In this document: positions 45,636-54,281 of the stretch, in pieces
How positions within the stretch are numbered: the first letter of the stretch is position 1
Layout of the letters: each line of letters begins with the position of its first letter
Assembly: GCF_029051685.1 (NCBI RefSeq)
Contig: NZ_JAACFT010000013.1
Coordinates: forward strand, 1 to 64,000
DNA length: 64,000 nt
Reading direction: 5' to 3'
Source of the DNA: Bradyrhizobium sp. CSA207
GTDB lineage: Bacteria; Pseudomonadota; Alphaproteobacteria; Rhizobiales; Xanthobacteraceae
The notes under the pieces: generated by a model
Databases searched by the model: none
Seen by the model: the letters and a program-made list of their open reading frames with translations, nothing else
Told to the model about the DNA's origin: nothing
Program-made: the position numbers and the translations under genes

Positions 45636-47324
45636 ATGTCGAAGTTGTCGATCGTTTTCAAGCTTCTGACCGTGCTGACGGTCCTCGTGCTCTCGCTTGC
45701 CGGCGTCGGCGTGACGGCGATCGGCACCATGCAGAACATCAACGCGCACACCGTCGAGATCGCGGAGAGCTGGCTGCCGAGCGTGCGGGCTCTCGGCTCG
45801 CTTCGCGCCGACATCAATGAGCTGCGCGTGGCGCTGCGCTTGCACCTGATGCAGGACACCACTGAGGGCAAGGACGCGGCAGAGAAGCGGCTTGCCTCGC
45901 TCCGCGAGCGCATCGAGAAGACCCGCAAGGTCTACGAACCGCTGATCACCGGTGCCGAAGAGCGCTCGCTCTACGGGCAATGGACCAAGGCGTGGGCCGA
46001 GTATCTGAACGGCGTGCAGGACGTGATGGCACTGTCGCGCAAGAGCGTTGGCCGTTTCCCGGCCGACGCCAACGAGCTGTTGCAGACCAAGGTCGCGAAG
46101 ATGGCCCAGGCTGCCGATCCATTGCTCCAGAAGGGCATCGAACTCAACAACCGGGGCGCCGAGCTGGAGACGAAGCAGGCCGCCGACAGCTACGCCATGA
46201 TCTTCCGCGTACTGGTCGGCATCATCGTGGTCTCGGTCGTGATCGCGATCGGCGCGGCCTATTATCTCGTGCGCGACGTTTCTCGGGGTATTGCTTCGAT
46301 CATCAGTCCGATGCAGTCGCTCGGCGAGGGCGATCTTTCGGCCGAGGTGCCGCATCGCGGTGAGAACACCGAGATCGGCTCGATGGCGAATGCGCTCCAG
46401 ATCTTCAAGGAGGCGCTGATCGCCAAGAAGGCGGCCGACGAGGCCGCCGCGCGCGATGCCGAAGCCAAGATCGAACGCGCCCGGCGCGTCGACGCCATCA
46501 CCCGCAATTTCGAGATCATGATCGCCGAGGTGGTCGAGACCGTCTCGGCGGCCTCGACCGAGCTCGAAGCGTCTGCGGCCACCTTGACCGGCACCGCGCA
46601 GCGCGGGCAGGAGCTCGCGACCGTCGTTGCCGCCGCCTCCGAGGAGGCATCCACCAACGTCCAGTCGGTGGCGTCGGCATCTGAAGAGCTGTCGTCGTCC
46701 ATCACCGAGATCAGCCGTCGCGTGCAGGATTCGGCGCGGATGGCTGCCGAAGCCGTCGAACAGGCGGCGCGGACCAACGAGCGCGTCAACGCGCTGTCGG
46801 TGGCGGCCTCTCGCATCGGCGATGTCGTCGAGCTCATCAACACGATCGCAGGCCAGACCAACCTGCTGGCGCTGAACGCGACCATCGAGGCGGCGCGTGC
46901 CGGCGAGGCCGGCCGCGGCTTCGCCGTCGTCGCCTCCGAGGTCAAGGCGCTGGCCGATCAGACCGCGAAGGCGACCGGCGAGATCGGAGCCCAGGTCTCC
47001 GGCATCCAGGCCGCGACCGGCGAGTCCGTCAGCGCCATCCAGGAGATCGGCGGCACCATCGAGCGGCTATCCGAAGTGTCGTCGGCCATCGCCGCCGCCG
47101 TCGAGGAGCAGGGCGCGGCCACGCAGGAGATTTCGCGCAACGTGCAGCAGGCCTCGCTCGGCACGCAGGAAGTTTCGTCGAACATCACGGACGTGCAGCG
47201 CGGCGCGATCGAGACCGGCTCGGCCTCGACCCAGGTGCTGTCTGCCGCCAAGTCGCTCGCGAGCGACAGCACCCGTCTCAAGGTCGAGGTCGCGCAATTC
47301 CTGGAGTCGGTTCGCGCGGCCTAG
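45636..47324 (+). CDS. Methyl-accepting chemotaxis protein 2
   Basis: A 562-residue receptor with TM1 ([20 protein letters not shown]), a four-helix-type periplasmic domain beginning [22 protein letters not shown]2 ([20 protein letters not shown]), HAMP and an MCP signalling domain almost identical to the first receptor across the hairpin tip. The sensor domains are clearly different, which suggests duplication followed by sensor divergence or exchange. ATG at 45636. No C-terminal pentapeptide. Ligand unknown. Confidence 0.93.
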   Translation: MSKLSIVFKLLTVLTVLVLSLAGVGVTAIGTMQNINAHTVEIAESWLPSVRALGSLRADINELRVALRLHLMQDTTEGKDAAEKRLASLRERIEKTRKVYEPLITGAEERSLYGQWTKAWAEYLNGVQDVMALSRKSVGRFPADANELLQTKVAKMAQAADPLLQKGIELNNRGAELETKQAADSYAMIFRVLVGIIVVSVVIAIGAAYYLVRDVSRGIASIISPMQSLGEGDLSAEVPHRGENTEIGSMANALQIFKEALIAKKAADEAAARDAEAKIERARRVDAITRNFEIMIAEVVETVSAASTELEASAATLTGTAQRGQELATVVAAASEEASTNVQSVASASEELSSSITEISRRVQDSARMAAEAVEQAARTNERVNALSVAASRIGDVVELINTIAGQTNLLALNATIEAARAGEAGRGFAVVASEVKALADQTAKATGEIGAQVSGIQAATGESVSAIQEIGGTIERLSEVSSAIAAAVEEQGAATQEISRNVQQASLGTQEVSSNITDVQRGAIETGSASTQVLSAAKSLASDSTRLKVEVAQFLESVRAA

Positions 47325-47375
47325 AGGCGGCGCAGCCGAAAGCCGGTGAGGGATTACAGGCTCACCGAACGCTGC

Positions 47376-47430
47376 GGCCCCTCACCCGGATTGCTGCGCA
47401 ATCCGACTCTCCCCGCTGGGGAGAGGTGAA
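47376..47430. repeat. Short palindromic repeat related to family A
   Basis: CCCCTCACCCGGATTGCTGC and GCAATCCGACTCTCCCCGCT with GGGGAGAGG. It resembles one half of the long family A repeats and lies between the convergent MCP 2 and DUF2339 genes. Confidence 0.55.
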
Positions 47431-47479
47431 CACCTCGGCACGACCGAACGCCGCTGCGTTCCAGCTACAGGCCTGACCT

Positions 47480-50182
47480 CTACGTGCTTGTCTGCGGAGC
47501 CGGCGGCGGAGCGACCTGCCGTCGGAACAGGATGCGCTGGTAAAGCCAGCCGATCGCGACCAGCACGATTCCGAGACACATGAAGGACAGCGCGCGGTAG
47601 ACGCCGGTCAGCGTCGACATGTCGATGACGAAGGCCTTGAGGATCGTCAGCGCGATCACCGCCGCCGATGCCAGCCGCGCCCGCTCGGAGTTGACGAAGA
47701 TGCCGACGCCGAGCAGCACCACGCCGAAGGCGAGCCAGCCGATCGAATAGGTGTATTGCTCCGCACCCGTGGTCTCGCCGCCGAGCAGAATCGGTCCATG
47801 ATAGAAGCGCCGGATCTCCAGCGTGACGTAGGCGAGCGCGAACACCAGTGCCCCGCTTGCGATCGTGTTGGCGTAGGTCCTGCCGCGTTCGCCGACAACC
47901 GCATAGGACAGCAGCAGCATCAGCACGGCCGGCAGCGCGTAGCCGAGCAGCAACAGGTTGAACACGAGGCCGCCGACATCGGTCCTGCTCCACAGCAACG
48001 GGTTCTCCAGGATCAGCAGGCCGAACACGCTGATGAGGCCGGCAATTACGGTGAGAATGACCGCACCGACCTTGTGCACGACGCTATGGCTCCTCAGCCT
48101 TAGCCGCTCGAGCCCGATCGCCATGGCCAGCATCACGCAGACCTGGAGCGCGAATTCGAGCAGCGACGGCGGCGAAGTCATGCGGCCGCCGGTGGCGAAG
48201 TGACGGATTTCCATGAAGGCCAGCAGCGCCGTGAACAGGATCGCGGCGGCCTCCACCATGCGCAGCGGCGCGTCGTCGCCGCGGCGGTGCAGGAAATGGC
48301 TCGCCGCCCAGAACGACAGCGCCGGCAGGCCATAGCCCCACAGCAGCCAGTTGAAGATTGGCGTGGTGCCGACGTCCGCGCCGACGATGCGGGGATCATA
48401 GCCGATCCGCGCGGTGACGATCGCGGCAAACGCGGCAGCGAGCCAGCGCAGGAACGGGATCGGCCGCTGCATCGAGATCCAGGCGGTGCCGAGCGACATC
48501 AGTGCCAGTGCGATGGTGAGCCAGCCCTTCTCCAGCGCAAAAGTCAGCGCCAGCGCCAGCGCGCCGAGCGTGCCGGTCGCGAACAGCGCGGTGGAGACCG
48601 CAACGCCCGGACGGGTTTCGCGGCGGGTGAGCGCTTCGGTCGCAGCACCGAACGCGGCAGCGAGCAGGACTGCGAGGATCGCAAAGGGGATCGAGCGGTC
48701 GAGATGGGCGATGCGTGCGTAAAGCGCAACGAGAATTGCAATGGGGGTGGCAACCGCAGCCGCCGACCACACCACCGGGATGATCGCCGAGTTCGAGCGT
48801 CCCTGCGCCAGGAAGCCTGCGATGCCGAAACCGGCGGCGAAGATCGCGGCCATCACCAGATGCAGTGTCACCGCGCTGTCGATCGCGGCCGGTCCGACGC
48901 CGGGGAGCGGTCCGCCCGGCAGCACCAGCATGTCGGGATTGGCACGCACCGCCCATTCGGCGAACACGATGAAGACGGTGGCTGCGGCCGCACCCAGCGC
49001 GCCGGTGGCCGCCGGCGCGCGCCAGGCCACGAACAGCGTTGCGGCCACCAGGAGGGTGAAGGCGATCAGCGCCAGATCGGCATGCGCGCTCGACAGCACG
49101 ATCAGCATCGCGCCGAACAGATAGGCGCCGAGCGAGCTCGACGAGACCGGCTCGATCTCGCCGTCCCCGATCGTGGGGCCGAACATGAAGCCGCAGACGA
49201 CGAGCAGGGCGGCCAGCACGAAACCGGCGATCACATGGAAGGCGTGCGGTGCGACCTGCAGCTCGCCGGCGTCGAGGCCCGGGAGGATCCAGAGCACGGC
49301 GAAGGCGATGGTGGTCACCGCAAGCCAGCGCCACAACCGGATGCGGGCGAGGCCGAAGCTCGCGGCGGTGACGATCGCGAGATAGACGTAGAGCGCCCAA
49401 TAGTCGGGCTTGCCGCTGGAGACGAGGGCGGGCGTCACGAATGCGCCGATCACGCCGAGGCCGGCCAGCGCGGGGCCGTGCAGCAGCGCTGCGGCGAGCG
49501 TGCCGAGTGCGACGAGGCCGAGCAGCACGAAAGCGGTGGCGGGCACGAGGAAGCCGTAGAGCGCGTAGGCCGCGTAGATGGTGGCAAACGCCACCGCCGT
49601 TCCGGCCGCGGTGAGGATCGCCGGAATGTTGGCAATCGGCAGCGCCGCCATGCTGGAGATACTCTCCTTGCGCCGCGTCCATTCCCCGGCACCTAATAGC
49701 GCCAGCGCGAACAGGCCGCCGAGGAACACCCGCACGCCGGGGCCGACCAGCCCGGCCTCGATCGAATAGCGCACCATGAAGAAGCCGCCGAGCGCGAGCG
49801 CAAGGCCGCCGATCCACACCACCCACCGGGTGCCGAGCCGCTCCTCGAAGCCGGGCTCTGCGGCGGGCACGGGAGGCGGCGCGATGTTGTCCGTGCTCGT
49901 CTCGATCGGCGGCGGCGTGACAGGATCGGTCACGAGCGGTGGCGGCGAAACTGGTTCGGCCTCGGGCGCAAGCGGTGGTGGTGCTGCTGCGGCAGTCGTC
50001 GTCAACACCTGTTCTGGCAACGGCACCGGCGGCGGCTGGATCGGCCGCTGTGCCTGCAGCGTCGCCTCCAGCGAACTCAGCCGGCGGCGCAGCTCGGTCA
50101 CCTGGTTGGAGGCCTTGATCGCGACCAGGAAGGCAGCGATGGCAAACAGCGCCGCAAGGACGTTGAACGGGTCGTCGAACAT
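47480..50182 (-). CDS. DUF2339 polytopic membrane protein
   Basis: A 900-residue protein of mostly hydrophobic segments, well over twenty predicted helices. After a short N-terminal helix and a coiled stretch (VTELRRRLSSLEATLQAQ), residues about 50-115 are proline-rich (PPPVPLPEQV, APPPVPAAEPG). The conserved junction FEERLGTRWVVWIGGLALAL, where the membrane part starts, is characteristic of DUF2339. ATG at 50182 with AGGAGG 5 bp upstream. It lies in the inner membrane; function unknown. Confidence 0.9.
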   Translation of the reverse strand: MFDDPFNVLAALFAIAAFLVAIKASNQVTELRRRLSSLEATLQAQRPIQPPPVPLPEQVLTTTAAAAPPPLAPEAEPVSPPPLVTDPVTPPPIETSTDNIAPPPVPAAEPGFEERLGTRWVVWIGGLALALGGFFMVRYSIEAGLVGPGVRVFLGGLFALALLGAGEWTRRKESISSMAALPIANIPAILTAAGTAVAFATIYAAYALYGFLVPATAFVLLGLVALGTLAAALLHGPALAGLGVIGAFVTPALVSSGKPDYWALYVYLAIVTAASFGLARIRLWRWLAVTTIAFAVLWILPGLDAGELQVAPHAFHVIAGFVLAALLVVCGFMFGPTIGDGEIEPVSSSSLGAYLFGAMLIVLSSAHADLALIAFTLLVAATLFVAWRAPAATGALGAAAATVFIVFAEWAVRANPDMLVLPGGPLPGVGPAAIDSAVTLHLVMAAIFAAGFGIAGFLAQGRSNSAIIPVVWSAAAVATPIAILVALYARIAHLDRSIPFAILAVLLAAAFGAATEALTRRETRPGVAVSTALFATGTLGALALALTFALEKGWLTIALALMSLGTAWISMQRPIPFLRWLAAAFAAIVTARIGYDPRIVGADVGTTPIFNWLLWGYGLPALSFWAASHFLHRRGDDAPLRMVEAAAILFTALLAFMEIRHFATGGRMTSPPSLLEFALQVCVMLAMAIGLERLRLRSHSVVHKVGAVILTVIAGLISVFGLLILENPLLWSRTDVGGLVFNLLLLGYALPAVLMLLLSYAVVGERGRTYANTIASGALVFALAYVTLEIRRFYHGPILLGGETTGAEQYTYSIGWLAFGVVLLGVGIFVNSERARLASAAVIALTILKAFVIDMSTLTGVYRALSFMCLGIVLVAIGWLYQRILFRRQVAPPPAPQTST

Positions 50183-50230
50183 AAGGCCTCCTGGCGACCG
50201 GCGCACATGGGCCGCCGCGCAAATCCTGAT

Positions 50231-51199
50231 CTAGCGCCGGGAGCGCACGCGCAAGCCGGGCGCCGGCCGTTCCTGGAGCACGTCGCGGCGGAAGCGATAG
50301 AGCGCCGCCGGCCGCCCGCCAGTCTGTGTCGACATCACCCCGGTCGGTTCGACCAGGGCTTCGGTTTCGACCAGGCGCCGGAAATTCTGCTTATGCAGGT
50401 GCCGGCCGGAGATTGCCTCCACCGTGTACTGCAGTTCGGTAAGTGTGAACTCGGCCGGCAAAAGTTCAAAGACGACAGGACGATACTTCAGTTTTGCGCG
50501 CAGCCGCGCAATCGCGGTGGCGAGGATCCGGCGATGGTCGAACCGCATCGAGGTGCCGAGTGCCGGAAGCGACTTGCGCGCTAATGCCGCAGGGCGGCCG
50601 TCCCGCCGCGCCTCCTCGATCAAGCCGGCTTCGTACAGAAGCTCGTAGCGGTCGAGCACGCGCTCCTCGTCCCAGGGAGCGCCGTCGAGACCGAAATAGA
50701 ACCGCACGCGATCCTTGCGCGGCAGCGCTCGCGTGGTCTCCGGCGTCTCGTCCCCGGCCCATTTGGTCAGCTCCGGGATGATGTCGCGGGCGATGATCGC
50801 GGGCGGCGCCTCGCGCCAGTCTTCCCAGGGAAAGAAGCGATACCAGGGCTCGAAGCTCGCGCCCGTCGCAGCGAGTTCGCCGCCAACAGCACGCGTGAGC
50901 GCGAGATAGCCGATCGAAACCATGTGCGCGCCGGTGTCGCCGGCCTCCGCATGACGGCCGCGATCGCCGAACGTATAGAGCTGCTCGACATAGCCGAGCC
51001 GCAGGCCCGCCTGTGCCTCGACCCAGGCGCGCAGACCGATCTCGAAGGTGCGGTGGCTTGGCGCATCGAACGGGCCGAACGGCAGGCCGGCAAGCCCGTC
51101 ATTGCTGCGCGCGGTGAGGACCAGCGGCTCATGATCCTCGATCGCGACGATCGCCGCCGTCAGGCCGATCTCGATCGGCGTCAGGAGCTTTTCGCTCAT
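50231..51199 (-). CDS. nadQ: NadQ-type NAD biosynthesis regulator (Nudix-like domain plus winged helix)
   Basis: A 322-residue protein. The N-terminal half is Nudix-like (LTAAIVAIEDHEPLVLTA), but the Nudix box region (residues about 42-67, FDAPSHRTFEIGLRAWVEAQ) lacks the catalytic REXXEE glutamates, so hydrolysis is unlikely. The C-terminal part (residues about 225-322) looks like a winged helix: FTLTELQYTVEAISGRHLHK, QNFRRLVETEALVEPTG and RPAALYRFRRDVL. This matches what I recall of COG4111, named NadQ and described as an NAD-pathway repressor in Rhizobiales. The likely targets are the palindromes before nadA at 39532 and 39606. Identification is from memory of the family. Confidence 0.78.
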   Translation of the reverse strand: MSEKLLTPIEIGLTAAIVAIEDHEPLVLTARSNDGLAGLPFGPFDAPSHRTFEIGLRAWVEAQAGLRLGYVEQLYTFGDRGRHAEAGDTGAHMVSIGYLALTRAVGGELAATGASFEPWYRFFPWEDWREAPPAIIARDIIPELTKWAGDETPETTRALPRKDRVRFYFGLDGAPWDEERVLDRYELLYEAGLIEEARRDGRPAALARKSLPALGTSMRFDHRRILATAIARLRAKLKYRPVVFELLPAEFTLTELQYTVEAISGRHLHKQNFRRLVETEALVEPTGVMSTQTGGRPAALYRFRRDVLQERPAPGLRVRSRR

Positions 51200-51230
51200 G
51201 CGGATAGGATCGCAGGGGTAGCCACAAACT

Positions 51231-51316
51231 CGTCATGCCCGGGCTTGTCCCGGGCATCCACGTTCTTCGTGCCGCGAGCAAGATCGTGGATGGCCGGGAC
51301 AAGCCCGGCCATGACG
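51231..51316. repeat. Palindromic intergenic repeat, family C
   Basis: Arms GTCATGCCCGGGCTTGTCCC and GGGACAAGCCCGGCCATGAC around ATCCACGTTCTTCGTGCCG. Very close to the copy at 35628, which suggests recent spread or conversion. It lies between nadQ and the phosphatase gene. Confidence 0.82.
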
Positions 51317-51413
51317 GTGTGGAAGCATCTCCGCACAGGCTCACCACAGGCATATGCGATTGCGCTGCCCGCAAGCGGGAGAGGGAGCGCACCTATGCTG
51401 TGGCGCGCACCCG

Positions 51414-51920
51414 TCATTCGAGCTCGATCACGAAGGGGCGACCCTCGACCATCATGGCGCCCGGGCCCATTTCGTCGAGCGCGCGCAGCATGCGGCCGTT
51501 GCGCCCCAGCGCGCGGTCGGCGAGACCGACGATGCGCCGGTTCGGCGAGGCGATCGGCGAGGCCGAGCGGATCTTTTTCGCGATCTCGATCTCGTCGCGA
51601 TTTGGATTGAGTGCGCACACGGCGGCAAACGCGCTCGCGGTGGAGCGGCTGATGCCCGCGTAGCAATGCACCACCAGCGGCGCGCCGCGGTCCCAGCCGC
51701 GCACGAAATTCAGCACCTGATCGATATGCGTTTCCGACGGCGCGACAAAGCCGTCCATCTCCTCGGTGATGTCGTCCATCGACACCTTGAGATGGTTGGC
51801 AGGCAACACCGACACCGGCCGCGCCACCTGCTCGACATTGGCCATCACGGTCAGCACATGGCTGGCCCCGGTAAGGCGGACGGTTTCGGGAAGCGCGGCG
51901 AGGGAACAGACGTGGATCAT
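51414..51920 (-). CDS. Dual-specificity/tyrosine phosphatase-like protein
   Basis: A 168-residue cytoplasmic protein with the cysteine phosphatase loop HCYAGISRS at residues 85-93, giving nucleophile Cys86 and Arg92. The upstream MDDITEE motif (residues 48-54) may provide the general acid aspartate. Length and order resemble small rhizobial phosphatase proteins. ATG at 51920 with AAAGG upstream. It stands alone; substrate unknown. Confidence 0.82.
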   Translation of the reverse strand: MIHVCSLAALPETVRLTGASHVLTVMANVEQVARPVSVLPANHLKVSMDDITEEMDGFVAPSETHIDQVLNFVRGWDRGAPLVVHCYAGISRSTASAFAAVCALNPNRDEIEIAKKIRSASPIASPNRRIVGLADRALGRNGRMLRALDEMGPGAMMVEGRPFVIELE

Positions 51921-51950
51921 GACGGACCTTTTTGCGGATTATAGCCGCCG

Positions 51951-52049
51951 CCGTAGGGTGGGCAAATGCGCATCGCGCCGTGCCCACGATTTCGCACTCC
52001 GCGCAGCTTGCTTTGTTTGGTGGGCACGCTTCGCTTTGCCCACCCTACG
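51951..52049. repeat. Palindromic repeat, family G
   Basis: CGTAGGGTGGGCAAA at the left and TTTGCCCACCCTACG at the right are exact reverse complements, with a less regular inner part GTGCCCACG and GGTGGGCACG. It lies upstream of the phosphatase and downstream of the HD gene. Confidence 0.82.
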
Positions 52050-52061
52050 AAAGGCTGATGC

Positions 52062-52679
52062 TCACGCAAATACCGCGTTGAACCGCTCCAAAAACTGCTT
52101 CTCGGCCCGCGCCGCCGTCCAAGGCGTCAGGTAGTCGCGCCGGACGCTGTCGGAGAGGCCTGGATCGCGGCCGAACAGGCGCTTGGCCTCGGCGTCGCTG
52201 AAGCCGGCGAGCTCGGTCGCCTCCAGATAGGCCGCGCCGCGGTCGGCCGCCTTGATCTGTTGGGTGATCTCGTCGGCGAGCACCGGCGGCAGCCCGAAAC
52301 GGATATGGATCGCGCCGAGCAGCCGCTTCTCGACCGCCTTGTAATGGCCGTCGAGCACGGCCTTGAACGGCGAGATCATGTCGCCGATCACATATTCGGG
52401 CGCATCGTGCAGCAGGGCGGCGAGCCGCAGCCGCTGATCGGCGCGCGGCATCTCGTGCCGCATCACGGTCTCCACCAGCAGCGTGTGCTGCGCCACAGAG
52501 AAGATGTGGGCGCCGGTGGTCTGCCCGTTCCAGCGCGCCACACGTGCCAGCCCATGCGCAATGTCGGCAATCTCGATATCGAGCGGCGAGGGATCGAGCA
52601 GGTCGAGCCGCCGTCCCGACAGCATGCGCTGCCAGGCGCGGGATGGCACATCGCGCGCGGCGGTCTTCTTCGCCGTCAT
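52062..52679 (-). CDS. HD-domain phosphohydrolase (YfbR-like)
   Basis: A 205-residue protein with HD-domain metal motifs: HIFSVAQHTLLV then LRLAALLHDAPEYVIGDMIS, and Asp in IKAADRGAAYLEA. The order H...HD...D and the EYVIGD block resemble the YfbR 5'-deoxynucleotidase group. ATG at 52679 overlaps the last bases of tag (ATGA), so it is coupled to it; the longer upstream frame is not coding. Likely a nucleotidase; substrate inferred. Confidence 0.82.
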   Translation of the reverse strand: MTAKKTAARDVPSRAWQRMLSGRRLDLLDPSPLDIEIADIAHGLARVARWNGQTTGAHIFSVAQHTLLVETVMRHEMPRADQRLRLAALLHDAPEYVIGDMISPFKAVLDGHYKAVEKRLLGAIHIRFGLPPVLADEITQQIKAADRGAAYLEATELAGFSDAEAKRLFGRDPGLSDSVRRDYLTPWTAARAEKQFLERFNAVFA

Positions 52680-53302
52680 TTGACTTTGAGGCGCGGCTTG
52701 CGCTGCGCTTTGCCGCAGCTCGCGTGGCAGTGGCAGTCGACGAGGTGGTCGTTGACCATGCCGGTCGCCTGCATGAAGGCATAGACGATGGTTGGGCCGA
52801 CGAACTTGAAGCCGCGCGAGGCCAGCTCCTTGGAGATCTGCACCGACAGCGGCGTCGAAGCCGGCACGCTCGCGGTCGTCTTGAAATGGTTGACCTTGGG
52901 CCGGCCGTCCATGAAGTCCCACAGCAGCTTCGAGAAGCCCGGGCCCTTCTCCATGATGTCGAGATAGGATTTTGCGCTGAGGATCGCGCCGTCGATCTTG
53001 GCGCGGTTACGAATGATGCCGGCATCGTTCATCAGCGCATGGACCTTCTTCGCATTGTAGCGCGCGATCTTCTCCGGCTGGAAATCATCGAACGCTTTGC
53101 GGAAATTGTCGCGCTTGCGCAGGATCGTGATCCAGGACAGGCCGGCCTGGAAGCCGTCGAGCATCAGCTTTTCGTAAAGCGCGCGGTCGTCATATTCCGG
53201 CACGCCCCATTCGGTGTCGTGATAGGCGACGTAGAGCGGATCTTCGCCCGGCCATGGGCAGCGCGTCAGGCCGTCGGCATGGAGGCGGGACGCACGGCTC
53301 AT
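52676..53302 (-). CDS. tag: DNA-3-methyladenine glycosylase I
   Basis: A 208-residue base-excision repair enzyme removing 3-methyladenine. RCPWPGEDPLYVAYHDTEWG at residues 14-33 is the family signature with its zinc-ligand Cys and His. The C-terminal VNDHLVDCHCHASC holds the other His/Cys ligands. The central block SWITILRKRDNFRKAFDDF is conserved too. The gene start overlaps the ygfZ-like stop (ATGA) and its stop overlaps the HD gene start. Confidence 0.94.
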   Translation of the reverse strand: MSRASRLHADGLTRCPWPGEDPLYVAYHDTEWGVPEYDDRALYEKLMLDGFQAGLSWITILRKRDNFRKAFDDFQPEKIARYNAKKVHALMNDAGIIRNRAKIDGAILSAKSYLDIMEKGPGFSKLLWDFMDGRPKVNHFKTTASVPASTPLSVQISKELASRGFKFVGPTIVYAFMQATGMVNDHLVDCHCHASCGKAQRKPRLKVK

Positions 53303-54180
53303 GCGATGGGCTGCTTGGTTGGAATGCGCACGACGTCAGGTTCCGCCAGCCTCAACGCCAGGCCGCCGGCGGTGAGCGGCTGGCCCGCGTCGAGCGCGTC
53401 GGCGACGCGGTCGATGCGCACCAGCGCGATGCCCTTGCCGTCGGCAGTCGAGCCGATGGTGCCGACCGGCTTGTCGCCGGCGAGGATGGTGGCGCCGGCC
53501 TCAGGCGCGGCCCCTTCGAGCAGCACCTTGACGCTGCGGGTGCGTGCGGTGCCGCGATGCTGCATGCGCGAGACGACCTCCTGGCCGACATAGCAGCCCT
53601 TGTCGAAATCGACGCCGGCAAGACGATCCATGTTGGTCTCGTGCGGAAACGCATCGCTGTACATGAAATCGAGCCCGCCGCGCGGCACCCCGAGTGCGAT
53701 GCGGTGGGCCTCGTATGCAGCGGCGTCAACGAGCTCGGCACCGATGAGATCGGACAGCTTCTGCTTGAGATCTTCGGGAATCAGGATGCGATAGCCGAGT
53801 TCTTCGTTGCGCGGGTCGGCGAAGGCGAGGTCCGGCTGGGCCGCGAGCTTGCCGTCCCAGGCCGCGAGCACGCCGAGCTCGCCGGAGAGGTTCTCCACAA
53901 CGACCTTGGCACGGAGCTTGTAGAATTTCAGCTTGGTGGCGAGGGTGTCTGCCAGCACTTTTGGACAGTCGATCAGGAACCCGCCGCCATGGCCGGGGGG
54001 CACCTCCGTGATCAGAAAATCCACGGTAATCTTGCCCTGCGGCGTCAGCAGCGCGCCGAATCGTCCCAGGCCGGGCTTGAGCCTGTCGACGTCGGTGGTG
54101 ACGAGGCCGTTGAGGAAGTTGCGCGCATCCTCGCCCGCGACCTTGACCACGCCCCGGTCGGGAAGAAACGCTGATTTCAT
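53299..54180 (-). CDS. ygfZ: Folate-binding YgfZ-like protein
   Basis: A 293-residue protein related to the T-protein of glycine cleavage. The motif FDKGCYVGQEVVSRMQHRG is the YgfZ/IBA57 signature (KGCYxGQE). The N-terminal part has FLNGLVTTDVDRLKPGLGRF. Known relatives help maturation of some Fe-S proteins with folate. ATG at 54180, the first with conserved sequence. First gene of the coupled ygfZ-tag-HD operon. Confidence 0.9.
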   Translation of the reverse strand: MKSAFLPDRGVVKVAGEDARNFLNGLVTTDVDRLKPGLGRFGALLTPQGKITVDFLITEVPPGHGGGFLIDCPKVLADTLATKLKFYKLRAKVVVENLSGELGVLAAWDGKLAAQPDLAFADPRNEELGYRILIPEDLKQKLSDLIGAELVDAAAYEAHRIALGVPRGGLDFMYSDAFPHETNMDRLAGVDFDKGCYVGQEVVSRMQHRGTARTRSVKVLLEGAAPEAGATILAGDKPVGTIGSTADGKGIALVRIDRVADALDAGQPLTAGGLALRLAEPDVVRIPTKQPIA

Positions 54181-54281
54181 GCGAAAATCTCTTGCGACAT
54201 GTTGCTCCGGAACGTAAGCCCGCAACGCATAAACGACAAGACCTCGAGCCCCGCGCTTGGGGATGAGAGAGGCCTTTTGCC

